Source: Xanthomonas arboricola pv. juglandis (lineage in GTDB: Bacteria; Pseudomonadota; Gammaproteobacteria; Xanthomonadales; Xanthomonadaceae). From it: 64,000 nucleotides of DNA. Below the pieces are notes generated by a model. It was given only the letters and a program-made list of their open reading frames with translations. It made no database searches and had not been told where the DNA came from. The DNA is taken from assembly GCF_001013475.1 (NCBI RefSeq), contig NZ_JZEF01000001.1:1179458-1243457 (forward strand), written 5' to 3'. A program made the translations under genes and the position numbers. This document shows, one piece after another, positions 41,802-52,043 of the stretch; the first letter of the stretch is position 1; every line of letters starts with the position of its first letter.

Positions 41802-42528
41802 GATCAGGGAATCGGCCATGCAAACGCCAAACCAAGCAGAGGCGGTGATCCGCGCCGAGGGTCTGGCCAAGACCTACGCCGAAGGCAAGATGCGCACGCC
41901 GGTGTTCGACGGTCTGGATCTGACCGTGGCGACCGGCGAAACCGTGGCCATTGTCGGCGCCTCGGGGGCGGGCAAGAGCACGCTGCTGCATCTGCTCGGC
42001 GGCTTGGACATTCCGACCTCCGGCGAGGTGTATGTGGCCGGCCGGCGCATGTCGGCGTTGTCCGATGGCGAGCGCGGCAAGCTGCGCAATCAGGCCCTGG
42101 GTTTCGTGTACCAGTTCCATCATCTGCTGCCGGAATTCACCGCGCTGGAAAACGTGATGATGCCGGTGCTGCTGTCCGGGAAAGAGGTGTCGGTGGCGCG
42201 GGCGCAGGCCTTGCAGTTGCTGGAATCGGTCGGGCTCGGACATCGCATCGAGCACAAGCCCAGCGAGTTGTCCGGCGGCGAGCGTCAGCGTGCGGCGGTG
42301 GCGCGCGCACTGGTCAACAAGCCGGGCTGCGTGCTGGGCGATGAGCCCACCGGCAACCTGGACGACAAGACCGCCGAGACCGTGTTCGAACTGATGCTGG
42401 AACTCAATCGTGCGCAGCGCACCAGTCTGGTCCTGGTGACGCACGATCGCAGCCTGGCGCGGCGCCTGGACCGCGTGCTCGAGCTGCATCAGGGCAAGCT
42501 GCGCGAACTGGCACCTTCTGCGGTGTGA
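41794..42528 (+). CDS. lolD: lipoprotein-releasing system ATP-binding protein
   Basis: A 244-residue ABC ATPase: Walker [15 protein letters not shown] loop [14 protein letters not shown], signature [15 protein letters not shown], Walker [16 protein letters not shown] and a His switch in VTHDRS. It powers lipoprotein release with the permease encoded just upstream, with which it overlaps by 8 nt. A second ATG at 41818 has a better ribosome binding site (CAGGGA), giving 236 residues; either start may be used. Confidence 0.93.
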   Translation: MNEIRESAMQTPNQAEAVIRAEGLAKTYAEGKMRTPVFDGLDLTVATGETVAIVGASGAGKSTLLHLLGGLDIPTSGEVYVAGRRMSALSDGERGKLRNQALGFVYQFHHLLPEFTALENVMMPVLLSGKEVSVARAQALQLLESVGLGHRIEHKPSELSGGERQRAAVARALVNKPGCVLGDEPTGNLDDKTAETVFELMLELNRAQRTSLVLVTHDRSLARRLDRVLELHQGKLRELAPSAV

Positions 42529-42769
42529 GAAGCACTGCCTGGCCGTCGGAATTCCTGGCGGCTGGGCGGTGTTGAACCCGCGGTCTCAGATTGAAGATCC
42601 TGGGGCTGATTGCGGGTGCATTCGCGTGATGCACCGACCGGCGGTGGCCACAACATGCGCGCTCAGCACGCAGTGCTCGCGCGCTGCATCGCGTCGATGC
42701 TCGCGGTGACAGGACGCGCCGTGACAGGAAGAACGGTCGCCGCCACGGGCGTGGCGACGACCCAACGCA

Positions 42770-43834
42770 TCAGGGAATGATGCGCAGCGCGCGCAGGCGC
42801 GTGAACAGTTCCAGGAACGATGCACGGCTGTCGTAGAAATCCGTAAAGCCCAGTTCGCGGCTCTTGGTCATGTCATTGACGCACTCGATCTCGCGGCCCA
42901 GGTCGGCATCGGTGTGCCACCAGGACGCCAATCGATTGACGTCGGCCTCCACCAGGCCATGCTGGCTGGCGATCTCGCTCCATATTGCCGGCGCGGTCTC
43001 GCTCAGGCGTGCCTCCAGCGGCTGCGGGGTCTCGGGGCAGGGCGCAGCGTCGAGCCCGAAGAAGTCGGCAATCTGGCTCCACATCCAGCGCCAGCGGAAC
43101 ACATCGCCGTTGACGGTGTTGAAGGCCTGATTGCGTGCGGCCGGGCTCAGGCCGGCCCAGGTCAGCTGCTTGCCGAGAAGGCCGGCATCGGTCAGGTCGG
43201 TGAGGCTGTTCCACTGCGCCTGCGAGCCGGGAAACACGAACGGCTGGCCGGTGTGCTTGCACAGCGATGCATACACCGCCAGCGTCACGCCCATGTTCAT
43301 CGCATTGCTGCCATTGGCCATGCCGATCATGGTGTGCGAGCGATGCACGCTCCAGCCGAAGCCATGCTGCTCGGCGTGTGCGAACAACAGGTCTTCCAGC
43401 GTGTAGTAGAAGTTCTCGCCGGGCTGGCGCGGCTCGCTTTCGCGGAACGGCGTTTCCGCCTTGCCGCTGCCGTAGTTCTCGAACGCGCCCAGGTAATGCT
43501 TGGTACCGGTGACCAGCGCCATGTGCTGCAGCGGCGCATCGCTCAGCGCTTCGCACAGATGCCGCATCATCGCGCCGTTGGCTTCGACGTTCTCGCGCTC
43601 GGTGTCGCGCCGTGTCCAGGTGCAGAAGAACACGTGGGTGATCGGCAGGCCACGCAGCGCGGTGCTGGTGCTGTCGGCATCCAGCAGATCGGCCGCAAGC
43701 GGGATCACGCCGTCCTGAGGCAGCGGGCGCCGTGCCAGCCCATAGACGGTCCAGCCATCGGCCACCAGGACATTGGCGAGGTTGTAACCGGAAATGCCGG
43801 TCACGCCGACAATCAGTGCAGTGCCTTTACGCAT
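42770..43834 (-). CDS. NAD(P)-dependent SDR-type reductase, PRISE-like
   Basis: A 354-residue extended short-chain dehydrogenase. The nucleotide-binding motif is the variant GVTGISGYNLANVL near residue 10, as in progesterone 5-beta-reductase/iridoid synthase-like (PRISE) enzymes, rather than the common TGxxGxxG epimerase motif. VTGTKHYLGAFENYG (near 108) and FYYTLEDLLF (near 141) fit PRISE, whose active Lys and Tyr lie in these blocks. It probably reduces enones. It is a lone gene between lolD and comEC, and its physiological substrate is unknown. Confidence 0.8.
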   Translation of the reverse strand: MRKGTALIVGVTGISGYNLANVLVADGWTVYGLARRPLPQDGVIPLAADLLDADSTSTALRGLPITHVFFCTWTRRDTERENVEANGAMMRHLCEALSDAPLQHMALVTGTKHYLGAFENYGSGKAETPFRESEPRQPGENFYYTLEDLLFAHAEQHGFGWSVHRSHTMIGMANGSNAMNMGVTLAVYASLCKHTGQPFVFPGSQAQWNSLTDLTDAGLLGKQLTWAGLSPAARNQAFNTVNGDVFRWRWMWSQIADFFGLDAAPCPETPQPLEARLSETAPAIWSEIASQHGLVEADVNRLASWWHTDADLGREIECVNDMTKSRELGFTDFYDSRASFLELFTRLRALRIIP

Positions 43835-44090
43835 GGGGGAAGCTCCTCAGAAACAGTGGCGAACATAACGCGGCAGTCATGAAATCGAGGCGAATGCAGG
43901 CTGATAGGGTTGCTGTGCGGCCAGCACACGCTGTCCTGCCTGGCGCATTGCACCTGCGTGGCAGCGCCTTGCACCGGCTGGATATACCACTGCAGGGGCA
44001 GCCTGATTCCTACCCCGCAATGCGCCGCTCGCTGCTGTGCCCGACGCAGGCGCTGGTCTAACTTGAGTCGGTGGATGGACCACGGCCGGG

Positions 44091-46502
44091 ATGGCGACCG
44101 ACAGCATGGATGCGTCAGCACAGGCACCGCCTACACCGCGGCGGATACCGACGATGACCGTGGCAGCGGCCTTGTTGCTGGGCATTGTGGTGTGCGCGTG
44201 GTCGCCTGCGCTGCTGTCGCCTGCGGTCTATGCGGCATGCCTTGCTGCAGCGGTGCTGGGCATCGGCCTCGGCACATGGCTGCGTCCGCGGTGGATCGTG
44301 TTGGTGTGGGCACTGGCCAGCGTGGTGTTCGGTTTCGGCCTGATGGGCTGGCAGGTCGCCGGCGTCCTGCAGGCACAACTGCGCCCGCAGGATGAAGCGC
44401 GGGAACTGACGGTGCGCGGGCAGATTGTCGAACTGCCGGTCGCCGAGCCACGACGCACGCGCTTCCAGCTGCGTGTGGATGACGATCCCGCACAGCCTGC
44501 CGCACTGCGCGGCAAGCTGCTGCAGCTGGCCTGGTATGACGACTTCGGTGCCGAGCGCATGGGGCCGCGTGCCGCGCTGCGCGCGGGCGCCGCCTGGCAG
44601 CTGCGGCTCAAGCTGCGTGCGCCACGCGGCTTGCGCAACCCCGGTGGCTTCGATGCCGAGCGGCAGGCACTGGCGCAGCGCATTGCCGCCAGCGGCTATG
44701 TGCGGGTGCCGGCTGCGGCGCGGCAGACCGCTGCACCGCGCGGTGTGGATGCCTGGCGCGAAGCGATGTCGCAGCGCATTGCCGACCGCGTGCCCGGATC
44801 ATCGGCGCCTTACCTGCGCGCGCTCGCCTTGGGCGACATACGCGGGCTGGACGACGCAGCCTGGGCCACGCTGCGTGCGACCGGGCTCAGCCATCTGATT
44901 GCGATCTCGGGATTCCATGTGGGGCTGGTGGCTGCATTCGTCGCCCTGCTGGTCGCCGGACTCTGGCGAGCCTGGCCGGTGCTTGGAACGCGGATTCCGC
45001 GTAGCCATGCGGCGGCGGTCGCCGCCTTGCTCGGTGCCGCAGGGTATGCAGTGCTGGCGGGCCTGGCGCTGCCCACGGTGCGCACCGTGCTGATGATTGC
45101 CGTGGTCGCGTTGGCGCGGGTGCTGCGGCGGCGTGCCAGCACCGTGCAGATCCTCGCGCTGGCCTTGTTGGCAGTATTGCTGTGGGACCCGCTGAGCGTG
45201 CTGGTGGCGGGCTTCTGGCTCAGCTTTGCCGGGGTGGCCTGGCTGGTGTGGTGCCTGCCAGCGGACAATCGCGCGGTCGTGCGCGGCTTCCTGTCCGCCC
45301 AGACCGTCGCCACTGTCGGCCTTCTGCCGTTGACCGTCAGCCTATTCGGCCAGGCGTCGTTGGTGGGGCCATTGGCCAATCTGGTCGCCATTCCCTGGTG
45401 GACTTTTGTGGTGGTGCCGCTCGCCTTGCTGGGCACCGGGCTGGAAGCAGTGCTGCCGGGAGCGGGCGTGTGGGCATGGCGATTGGCTGGCTGGTGCTTC
45501 GAGCTGACCTGGCCGGGCCTGGTCTGGCTTGGGCAGACCTCGGTGGCGTTGTGGTGGGTGCCCGAGTCCGATGCGCTCGCGTTGGTCGCAGCCTTGCTCG
45601 GCGCGTTCTGGTTGCTGTTGCCGCGCGGCACGCCCGGCAAATCCATGGCGCTGCTGTTGTGGTTGCCGCTGCTGTGGCCGGACCGCGAGCTGCCCGCGGC
45701 CGGCGAGGCCGACGTGCAGGTGCTGGACGTGGGGCAGGGGCTGGCAGTCTTGGTACGCACGCAGCGGCATGCGTTGCTGTTCGACACCGGTCCGGCGGTG
45801 CGCGATGGCTTCGATGCCGGCGAGCGGGTAGTGCTGCCGGCCTTGCGCGCGCTCGGGGTGCGCCGCCTGGATGCCATCGTGCTCAGTCACGCCGACGCCG
45901 ACCATGCCGGCGGCTATGCAGCGGTGCGTGCGGGATTGCCCGTTGCGATGACGGCGGCACCGCCACAGGCGCCACTGGACGTCAGCACCCGCTGCCGTGC
46001 CGGCCAGCAATGGGCATGGGATGGGGTGCGCTTTGGCTTCCTGCACCCCAGCGCCGGCTTCCCGTATCTGCGCAATCAGTCCAGTTGCGTGCTGCGCATC
46101 GAAACACGGTATGGAAGCGCATTGTTGCCGGGCGATATCGGTGAGCTCGTCGAGCGCCGCCTGCTGCGGGAACATGCTCCGGAGTTGCGTGCCGATGTGG
46201 TGGTGGTCCCGCACCACGGCAGCGCCGACGGCTCGCATGCCGATTTCATCGCCGCCACCGGCGCGCGGCTGGCGCTGGTGTCCTCCGGGCACGGCAACCG
46301 CTTCGGTCACCCGCGTGCCGAGGTGGTGCAGCGCTGGCAGGGCAGTGGCGCCGAGTTGCTCGACACGGCCCAGGCCGGGGCAATCCGGGTCTGGCTGGGC
46401 GCCGACGGCCTGCAGGTACGCGAGCGGCGGCGCTGGCAGCCACGGCTCTGGGATGCTGCGGAACGGCGGCGGTCGGCTGCTATCCTATCGACCAGCGAAT
46501 AG
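44091..46502 (+). CDS. comEC: DNA internalisation competence protein ComEC/Rec2
   Basis: An 803-residue membrane protein for DNA uptake. The N-terminal part has helices and an OB-like soluble domain (about 85-200). The Competence domain follows with several helices (ALALGDIRGLDDAAWATLRATGLSHLIAISGFHVGL near 245). The C-terminal metallo-beta-lactamase domain (from about 535) has SHADADHAGGYAAV as metal site, LLPGDIGELVE near 680 and VPHHGSADGSH near 705. It imports single-stranded DNA across the inner membrane. The gene is divergent from the reductase gene, with a 256-bp gap. Confidence 0.93.
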   Translation: MATDSMDASAQAPPTPRRIPTMTVAAALLLGIVVCAWSPALLSPAVYAACLAAAVLGIGLGTWLRPRWIVLVWALASVVFGFGLMGWQVAGVLQAQLRPQDEARELTVRGQIVELPVAEPRRTRFQLRVDDDPAQPAALRGKLLQLAWYDDFGAERMGPRAALRAGAAWQLRLKLRAPRGLRNPGGFDAERQALAQRIAASGYVRVPAAARQTAAPRGVDAWREAMSQRIADRVPGSSAPYLRALALGDIRGLDDAAWATLRATGLSHLIAISGFHVGLVAAFVALLVAGLWRAWPVLGTRIPRSHAAAVAALLGAAGYAVLAGLALPTVRTVLMIAVVALARVLRRRASTVQILALALLAVLLWDPLSVLVAGFWLSFAGVAWLVWCLPADNRAVVRGFLSAQTVATVGLLPLTVSLFGQASLVGPLANLVAIPWWTFVVVPLALLGTGLEAVLPGAGVWAWRLAGWCFELTWPGLVWLGQTSVALWWVPESDALALVAALLGAFWLLLPRGTPGKSMALLLWLPLLWPDRELPAAGEADVQVLDVGQGLAVLVRTQRHALLFDTGPAVRDGFDAGERVVLPALRALGVRRLDAIVLSHADADHAGGYAAVRAGLPVAMTAAPPQAPLDVSTRCRAGQQWAWDGVRFGFLHPSAGFPYLRNQSSCVLRIETRYGSALLPGDIGELVERRLLREHAPELRADVVVVPHHGSADGSHADFIAATGARLALVSSGHGNRFGHPRAEVVQRWQGSGAELLDTAQAGAIRVWLGADGLQVRERRRWQPRLWDAAERRRSAAILSTSE

Positions 46503-46530
46503 GCGGCCGCGTTGCCGGAGGAATCGAATC

Positions 46531-47193
46531 GTGTTGGAGCTGGTCAAGGCAGGCGGTTGGCCGATGGTGCCGTTGCTGTTGCTGGGCGTGATCGCGCTGG
46601 CGATCGTGCTGGAGCGTCTGTGGAGCCTGCGCCGCAACGAGGTGACCCCGCCCGGTCTGGGCGGGGAGGTCCGCAACTGGGCCGCGCGCGGCAAACTGGA
46701 TCCCAGCCACATCGAGTCGCTGCGGCGCAATTCGCCGCTGGGCGCCTTGCTGGCCGCAGCGCTGGACGTGCGCGGTCGTCCGCGTGAGTTGATTCGCGAG
46801 CGCATCGAGGACACCGGCCGGCATGTGGTGCACCGCATGGAGCGCTATCTGAATGCCTTGGGCACGATCGCTTCGGCCGGGCCGCTGCTGGGACTGCTGG
46901 GCACGGTGGTCGGCATGATCCAGATGTTCCTGGGCATCCTCGATCACGGCGTGGGCGATGTGAACCAGCTGGCCGGCGGCATCGGCAAGGCGCTGGTGTG
47001 CACGGCCACCGGCATGATCATCGCGGTACCGGCATTGATGGCGCATCGCTTCTTCAAGGGCCGCATCGCTGGTTACATCATCGAGATGGAGCAGGAAGCC
47101 ACCTTGTTGCTGGACACGATGGACGGCCGCGTGGTGCCAGGCGCCGCGGCGCCGGTCGCGGCAGCTGGCAAACCTGTCATGGCAAAGGGCTGA
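46531..47193 (+). CDS. exbB: MotA/TolQ/ExbB proton channel family protein
   Basis: A 220-residue ExbB-type protein with an N-terminal helix (about 8-25), a cytoplasmic loop and two C-terminal helices (about 108-130 and 150-172: TIASAGPLLGLLGTVVGMIQMF and GKALVCTATGMIIAVPALMAH). With ExbD it forms a proton-driven motor for TonB-type transport. Start GTG 46531 has GGAGG nine bases upstream. It lies 28 bp after comEC and 3 bp before exbD and continues into msbA-lpxK, so its output may be tied to envelope biogenesis. Confidence 0.88.
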   Translation: MLELVKAGGWPMVPLLLLGVIALAIVLERLWSLRRNEVTPPGLGGEVRNWAARGKLDPSHIESLRRNSPLGALLAAALDVRGRPRELIRERIEDTGRHVVHRMERYLNALGTIASAGPLLGLLGTVVGMIQMFLGILDHGVGDVNQLAGGIGKALVCTATGMIIAVPALMAHRFFKGRIAGYIIEMEQEATLLLDTMDGRVVPGAAAPVAAAGKPVMAKG

Positions 47194-47196
47194 CGA

Positions 47197-47661
47197 ATGC
47201 GCATCGGCAGTGACCGAAGCCAGGACGAGCCGCATATCGATCTGGTGCCATTGATTGACGTCATCCTTGTCCTCATCATCTTTTTCGTGGTGACCACGAC
47301 TTTCGACGCACGCTCCACGCTGCAATTGCAGCTGCCGACCGCCAGCGACCAGCACAGCAGCACACCGCCACGTTCGCTGAGCGTGCTGGTCAATGCCGAT
47401 GGGCGTTATTTCATCAACGATCAGGAAGTGCTGCGCTCGGACGTGGACTCGCTCAAGCAGACCATCGCCCAGCTCGCCGGCGACGACCGCGAGCAGACGG
47501 TGTTGATGCGCGCCGATGCACGCACGCCGTATCAAGCGGTGGTGACCGCGCAGGATGCATTGGGGCAACTCGGCTTCCGCCGCATCGCGATCGCCACAGC
47601 GCCTCAAGCCGGGGCGACACCCACGACCGGCCAGACCCGCACTAACGGAACCCGCCAGTGA
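47197..47661 (+). CDS. exbD: ExbD/TolR family biopolymer transport protein
   Basis: A 154-residue partner of ExbB. A single N-terminal helix holds the essential Asp21 (HIDLVPLIDVILVLIIFF), followed by a periplasmic domain (about 50-140). The C-terminal 15 residues are Thr-rich and unordered. It overlaps msbA by ATGA. Together with the upstream gene it is probably an energy unit for a TonB-like system, though no tonB gene is adjacent. Confidence 0.9.
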   Translation: MRIGSDRSQDEPHIDLVPLIDVILVLIIFFVVTTTFDARSTLQLQLPTASDQHSSTPPRSLSVLVNADGRYFINDQEVLRSDVDSLKQTIAQLAGDDREQTVLMRADARTPYQAVVTAQDALGQLGFRRIAIATAPQAGATPTTGQTRTNGTRQ

Positions 47662-49427
47662 CCACCTCCAACGACCGCCCGGCGCCAGTTTCGTCCTGGC
47701 GCACGTACCGTCGCCTGCTGGCCTTCGCCAAGCCGTATCGCCTGTTGCTGGTCGCCGCGCTGATTGCCGCGCTGATCGAGGCGGCCGGCACGACCGGCTT
47801 CCTGGCGTTGATGAAGCCGATCACCGACGAGACCTTCATCTACAAGAATGCCGAAGTCAGTCGCTGGCTGCCGGTGCAGATCATCCTGTTGTTCGTGGTG
47901 CGCGGCGTCGCCGGCTACATCACCGATATGGCGATGGGCAAATCCGCACGCAGCATCGCGCGCGACCTGCGCGTCAAGGTGATGTCCAAATATCTGCGCC
48001 TGCCGGGATCGCGCTTCGATTCCGAACCGGTGCCGTCGATGCTGATCCGCCTGGGCTCGGACTCGGACCAGGTGGCGCAGGCGGCGGTGGATGCGGTCAA
48101 GGTGATGATCCAGCAGTCGCTGCAGGTGATCGGCGCGCTGGCGTTGATGCTGTGGCATAGCTGGCAGGTCACGCTGACCATCCTGGTGCTGGCACCGGTG
48201 CTGGCCTGGGTGATGGACAAGGTGGCGCGGCGCTATCGGCGCATCAGCCACAGCATCCAGGAAAGCGGCGCGCATTTGCTGCAGGCGGCCGACCAGACCT
48301 TGTCCAGCCATCAGGAGGTCAAGATCTACGGTGCCCAGCAGACCGAAATGGAGCGCTATGGCGCGCTGGCCGACCGCAATCTGCGTCTGGCGATGAAGGT
48401 CGAATCCACGCGTGGCATTTCCACCGCCACGGTGCAGATGATCGGCGCGATCGGCCTGTCGGCGCTGCTGTTCGTCGCCGGTGCCCAGGCACTGGCCGGG
48501 CGGCTGACCGCCGGCGACTTCGTGGTGCTGATGACCTCGATGCTGACGATCATTCCGGGCCTCAAGCAGCTCACCAATGTGCAGAACATGGTGCAGCGCG
48601 GCCTGGCCTCGGCCGAGCGCCTGTTCTCGGTGCTCGACAGTCCCGACGAGCCGGACCAGGGCGCGGTGCCGCTGACGCGCGCCAAGGGCCTGATCGAATT
48701 CCGCAATGTCACTGCACGCTATCCGGGCCAGGTGAACCCGGCCCTGGCCGAGGTCAGTTTCGTGGCGCAACCGGGCACGGTGACGGCGATCGTCGGGCGT
48801 TCCGGCAGCGGCAAGTCCAGCCTGATCAAGTTGATCCCGCGCTTCTACGAAGCAGAGTCCGGGCAGATCCTGCTCGACGGGCACCCGGTGCAGGCGTACG
48901 CGCTGGCCGATCTGCGGCGGCAGATCGCGCTGGTCGGCCAGCAGGTCATGCTGTTCGACGGCAGCATTGCCGACAACGTCGCCTATGGCGAAATGCGCAG
49001 TGCCGATGCCGGCCAGCTGGAACGCGCCATCCTGGGCGCCAACGCGATGGAGTTCGTCGCGCAATTGCCCGAAGGCCTGCAGTCGCATGTGGGCACCAAG
49101 GGCGGGCGCCTGTCCGGCGGCCAGCGCCAGCGGCTGGCGATCGCGCGCGCAATGCTCAAGGACGCGCCGATCCTGATCCTGGACGAAGCCACCGCGGCGC
49201 TGGACAACGAATCCGAACGCCTGGTGCAGGACGCCTTGCACAAGCTGATGCCGGACCGCACCACGCTGGTGATCGCGCACCGCCTGTCCACCATCGAGCA
49301 TGCCGACCAGGTGCTGGTGATGGATCAGGGCCGCATCGTCGAGCGCGGCACCCATCACCAATTGCTGGAGCAGGGCGGCTTGTACTCGCACCTGCACGGC
49401 ATGCAGTTTCGCGAACGTCAGGCATGA
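47658..49427 (+). CDS. msbA: lipid A export ABC transporter MsbA
   Basis: A 589-residue ABC exporter half-transporter with six helices (about 20-310) and a nucleotide-binding domain (about 340-580). Walker A is [13 protein letters not shown], signature [16 protein letters not shown], Walker [13 protein letters not shown] and His switch IAHRLST. MsbA flips lipid A-core across the inner membrane. Immediate coupling to lpxK (ATGA) supports MsbA over other exporters. It overlaps exbD in the same way. Confidence 0.94.
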   Translation: MTTSNDRPAPVSSWRTYRRLLAFAKPYRLLLVAALIAALIEAAGTTGFLALMKPITDETFIYKNAEVSRWLPVQIILLFVVRGVAGYITDMAMGKSARSIARDLRVKVMSKYLRLPGSRFDSEPVPSMLIRLGSDSDQVAQAAVDAVKVMIQQSLQVIGALALMLWHSWQVTLTILVLAPVLAWVMDKVARRYRRISHSIQESGAHLLQAADQTLSSHQEVKIYGAQQTEMERYGALADRNLRLAMKVESTRGISTATVQMIGAIGLSALLFVAGAQALAGRLTAGDFVVLMTSMLTIIPGLKQLTNVQNMVQRGLASAERLFSVLDSPDEPDQGAVPLTRAKGLIEFRNVTARYPGQVNPALAEVSFVAQPGTVTAIVGRSGSGKSSLIKLIPRFYEAESGQILLDGHPVQAYALADLRRQIALVGQQVMLFDGSIADNVAYGEMRSADAGQLERAILGANAMEFVAQLPEGLQSHVGTKGGRLSGGQRQRLAIARAMLKDAPILILDEATAALDNESERLVQDALHKLMPDRTTLVIAHRLSTIEHADQVLVMDQGRIVERGTHHQLLEQGGLYSHLHGMQFRERQA

Positions 49428-50461
49428 GCAAGCGCGGCACCCGCACGCCGGGTTACTGGTACGACAATGCGCCGATCCCGCTGTCGGCGCGCCTGCTGGC
49501 ACCGGTCTACGGTGCTGCCATCGCGCTGCGACGCGCCCTGTATCGCCGCGGCTGGCGCAAGCGCCGCGGCGTGCCGGTGCCGGTGATCGTGGTGGGCAAC
49601 GTCACTGCCGGCGGCACCGGCAAGACGCCGTTGACGATTGCCCTGGTCGCCAAGTTGCAGGAGGCCGGCTGGACGCCTGGCGTGGCCAGTCGCGGGTATG
49701 GCCGTGACGAATCGGGCACGGCACGCTGGGTCGAGGCGGACACGCCGGTCGCGCTCGGCGGCGACGAGCCGGTCCTGATCGCCTGGAAGACTGGTGCCCG
49801 CGTACGTGTGGACAGCGATCGCCTGGCTGCGGCGCGCGCCCTGGTCGAAGCGGGCTGCGACATCGTCGTCTGCGACGACGGGCTGCAACACTACCGGCTG
49901 GCCCGCGATGTGGAGATCGAAGTGGTCGATGGCCAGCGCCGCTACGGCAACGGGCGCCTGCTGCCGGCCGGGCCGCTGCGCGAGCCGGCTGCACGCGCAC
50001 GCGACTGCGATTTCCGCGTGGTCAATCTGGGCCAGGCTAGCGCAGCAACGACGGCACCCGCGCCCGATGACGCCGGATTCGGAGAATGGCAGATGCGCCT
50101 GAGCATCGACAGTGTGCAACCGATGGATGGCAAGCGCGCTCAGCCATTGAGCAGGCTGGCCGGCCAGCGCGTGCATGCGGTAGCCGGGATCGCGCACCCG
50201 GAACGCTTCTTCGCGATGCTGCGCGCGCGCGGCATCGGCGTGGTGCCGCATGCCTTTCCCGATCACCACGTCTATCGCGCCACCGACTTCAGCTTCGGCA
50301 GCCGCCTGCCGGTGCTGATGACCGAAAAGGATGCAGTGAAGTGCAGGCCATTTGCCGACGAGTGGCTGTACAGCGTGCCGCTCAAGGCGGAGCTGCCGGC
50401 GGCGTTCTGGGTGAGTCTGCTGGATCGCCTGGACAAGTTGGCGAGTCGGCAGGGCGTTTGA
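49424..50461 (+). CDS. lpxK: tetraacyldisaccharide 4'-kinase
   Basis: A 345-residue LpxK, which phosphorylates the lipid A disaccharide at the 4' position on the inner leaflet. The P-loop [16 protein letters not shown] (near 55), ASRGYGR (near 87), the nearby catalytic [17 protein letters not shown] (near 147) and [14 protein letters not shown] (near 265) are family blocks. It overlaps msbA by ATGA. In many gammaproteobacteria ycaR and kdsB follow; here a 318-bp gap with a palindromic repeat comes before kdsB. Confidence 0.95.
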   Translation: MSKRGTRTPGYWYDNAPIPLSARLLAPVYGAAIALRRALYRRGWRKRRGVPVPVIVVGNVTAGGTGKTPLTIALVAKLQEAGWTPGVASRGYGRDESGTARWVEADTPVALGGDEPVLIAWKTGARVRVDSDRLAAARALVEAGCDIVVCDDGLQHYRLARDVEIEVVDGQRRYGNGRLLPAGPLREPAARARDCDFRVVNLGQASAATTAPAPDDAGFGEWQMRLSIDSVQPMDGKRAQPLSRLAGQRVHAVAGIAHPERFFAMLRARGIGVVPHAFPDHHVYRATDFSFGSRLPVLMTEKDAVKCRPFADEWLYSVPLKAELPAAFWVSLLDRLDKLASRQGV

Positions 50462-50779
50462 ACGCTGCGCCGGTAGTGGTGATCTGCGGCTTGGTTGCAG
50501 GGCCCTTGCCCAGCCACCGTCGCGGGACACGCCGCAAGTACGTCCTTGTAGGCTCTTACGCGGCATCCATGCCGCGTAAGGTCCCGCGACGTTGGGCGGG
50601 CAAGGACCAATCAAGATGGTCGGTGTGCCTGTGCGAGCAGTGCATGCAGCGGCGCGTAGTGCTGATGTAGGGCATCGCTGCTCAACTGAACACCGCGACT
50701 TCGCTCAATCACACCACGACATCATGCGATTCGGTTATCTCGTTTCTTCATCTCTTCCTGTTTTCCAGAGCGCGCACGC
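50462..50779. other. lpxK-kdsB gap with a palindromic repeat
   Basis: A 318-bp region with no convincing gene; in particular I see no ycaR-like frame. It contains palindromic element copy B (50504-50605) and an A+T-richer stretch before kdsB that may hold its promoter. Confidence 0.5.
50504..50605 (+). repeat. palindromic intergenic element, copy B
   Basis: An outer inverted repeat of 25 bp (50504-50528 against 50581-50605, two mismatches) encloses a perfect 12-bp hairpin CTTACGCGGCAT/ATGCCGCGTAAG (50555-50580) with a CC loop. The core begins GGACACGCCG and ends GTAAGGTCC, as in copy A at 27340-27451 on the other strand. Confidence 0.7.
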
Positions 50780-51559
50780 ATGACTAACTCACCGCCTGCA
50801 GATTTCGTCGTCGCCATTCCCGCGCGCTACGCTTCCACGCGCTTGCCGGGCAAGCCGCTGCAGTTGATCGGCAATCGCCCGATGATCCAGCATGTGGCCG
50901 AGCGGGCACTGCTGGCCGGTGCGCGTGAGGTCTGGGTGGCCACCGACGATGCACGCATTGCCGAGGTGATCGAAGGCCTGTCCGGCGTGCATGTGGCGAT
51001 GACCGGCGACGCGCACGCATCGGGAACCGACCGGCTTGCCGAATGCGCGCGGATCGCCGGATGGGAAGCCGATACCTGCGTGGTGAACCTGCAGGGCGAC
51101 GAGCCGTTCGCGCCGGCCGCCGGCATCCGTGCGGTGGCCGAGCTGCTGCTGCACTCGGGCGCCGAGATGGCCACGCTGGCCGCACAGGTCGACGGCGCGC
51201 ACGAACTGTTCGATCCGAACGTGGTCAAGCTGGTGCGTAACGCAGCTGGCGACGCCTTGTACTTCAGCCGCGCGCCGATTCCCTGGCATCGCGACAGCTT
51301 CGCCAGTCAGCGCGACAGCTTGCCCAGTGACGGGCAATGGCTGCGCCACATCGGGATCTACGCCTACCGCGCAGGATTTCTGCAGCGCTTTGCGGCAATG
51401 CCGCCCGGGATGCTGGAGCGCATCGAGTCGCTGGAACAATTGCGCGTGATGGAGGCCGGCTACCGCATCGCGGTGGCCTTGACGCCGGAGCAGTTTCCGC
51501 CCGGCATCGATACGCCGGACGATCTGGCGCGCGCGCAAACCCGCGTGGCAGCGGCATGA
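50780..51559 (+). CDS. kdsB: 3-deoxy-manno-octulosonate cytidylyltransferase
   Basis: A 259-residue CMP-Kdo synthetase, activating Kdo for the LPS inner core. It has the nucleotide-binding start [18 protein letters not shown] (near 11), the ATDDARI block (near 54) and [11 protein letters not shown] (near 100) with the metal-binding Asp. Length is typical. It overlaps the phosphatase gene by ATGA. With msbA and lpxK nearby it forms an LPS biogenesis cluster. Confidence 0.95.
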   Translation: MTNSPPADFVVAIPARYASTRLPGKPLQLIGNRPMIQHVAERALLAGAREVWVATDDARIAEVIEGLSGVHVAMTGDAHASGTDRLAECARIAGWEADTCVVNLQGDEPFAPAAGIRAVAELLLHSGAEMATLAAQVDGAHELFDPNVVKLVRNAAGDALYFSRAPIPWHRDSFASQRDSLPSDGQWLRHIGIYAYRAGFLQRFAAMPPGMLERIESLEQLRVMEAGYRIAVALTPEQFPPGIDTPDDLARAQTRVAAA

Positions 51560-52020
51560 GGGTGCTGATCGTGTGTCTGGGCAATATCTGCCGCTCGCCA
51601 ATGGGCGAGGGCGCCCTGCGTGCGCGGCTGGACGAGGCGCGGTTGTCGCGGCGGATCGAGGTCGATTCGGCCGGCACCGGTGACTGGCATGCCGGCGATC
51701 CACCGGACCCGCGCGCGATTCGCTGTGCACGCGGGCATGGCGTGGATATCTCCGGGTTGCGCGCGCGCCAGGTGCGAGGCGCCGACTTCGAACACTTCGA
51801 CTGGCTGCTGTGCGCCGATGGCAGCAATCTGCGCGATCTGCAACGCATCGCCCCGGCGCCGCTGCGCGACAAGGTCGCGCTCTGGCTGCCCTGGGCCGGT
51901 GTGGAAGAGCGTGACGATATCCCCGACCCCTACACCGGTGGCATGGACGATTTCGAGCGTGCCTGGCAGCTGGTCGATACCGCTGCGCGCCAGACCGTGG
52001 CCAGACTCACCCGCAGCTAA
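51556..52020 (+). CDS. low molecular weight protein-tyrosine phosphatase
   Basis: A 154-residue LMW-PTP. The P-loop is [10 protein letters not shown] with nucleophile Cys7, Cys12 and Arg13, and the general-acid Asp is in DIPDPYTGG near residue 122. In Gram-negative bacteria such enzymes often act on tyrosine kinases of exopolysaccharide export, but none is nearby, so the target is unknown. It starts in an ATGA overlap with kdsB; the frame is open upstream but ATG 51556 matches the family start. Confidence 0.92.
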   Translation: MRVLIVCLGNICRSPMGEGALRARLDEARLSRRIEVDSAGTGDWHAGDPPDPRAIRCARGHGVDISGLRARQVRGADFEHFDWLLCADGSNLRDLQRIAPAPLRDKVALWLPWAGVEERDDIPDPYTGGMDDFERAWQLVDTAARQTVARLTRS

Positions 52021-52043
52021 TCGGGCTTGGGCATAATTACGGT

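Noticed and set aside
50592..50783. ycaR-like gene between lpxK and kdsB
   Set aside because: The open frame does not resemble the Trm112/YcaR family and overlaps the palindromic repeat.
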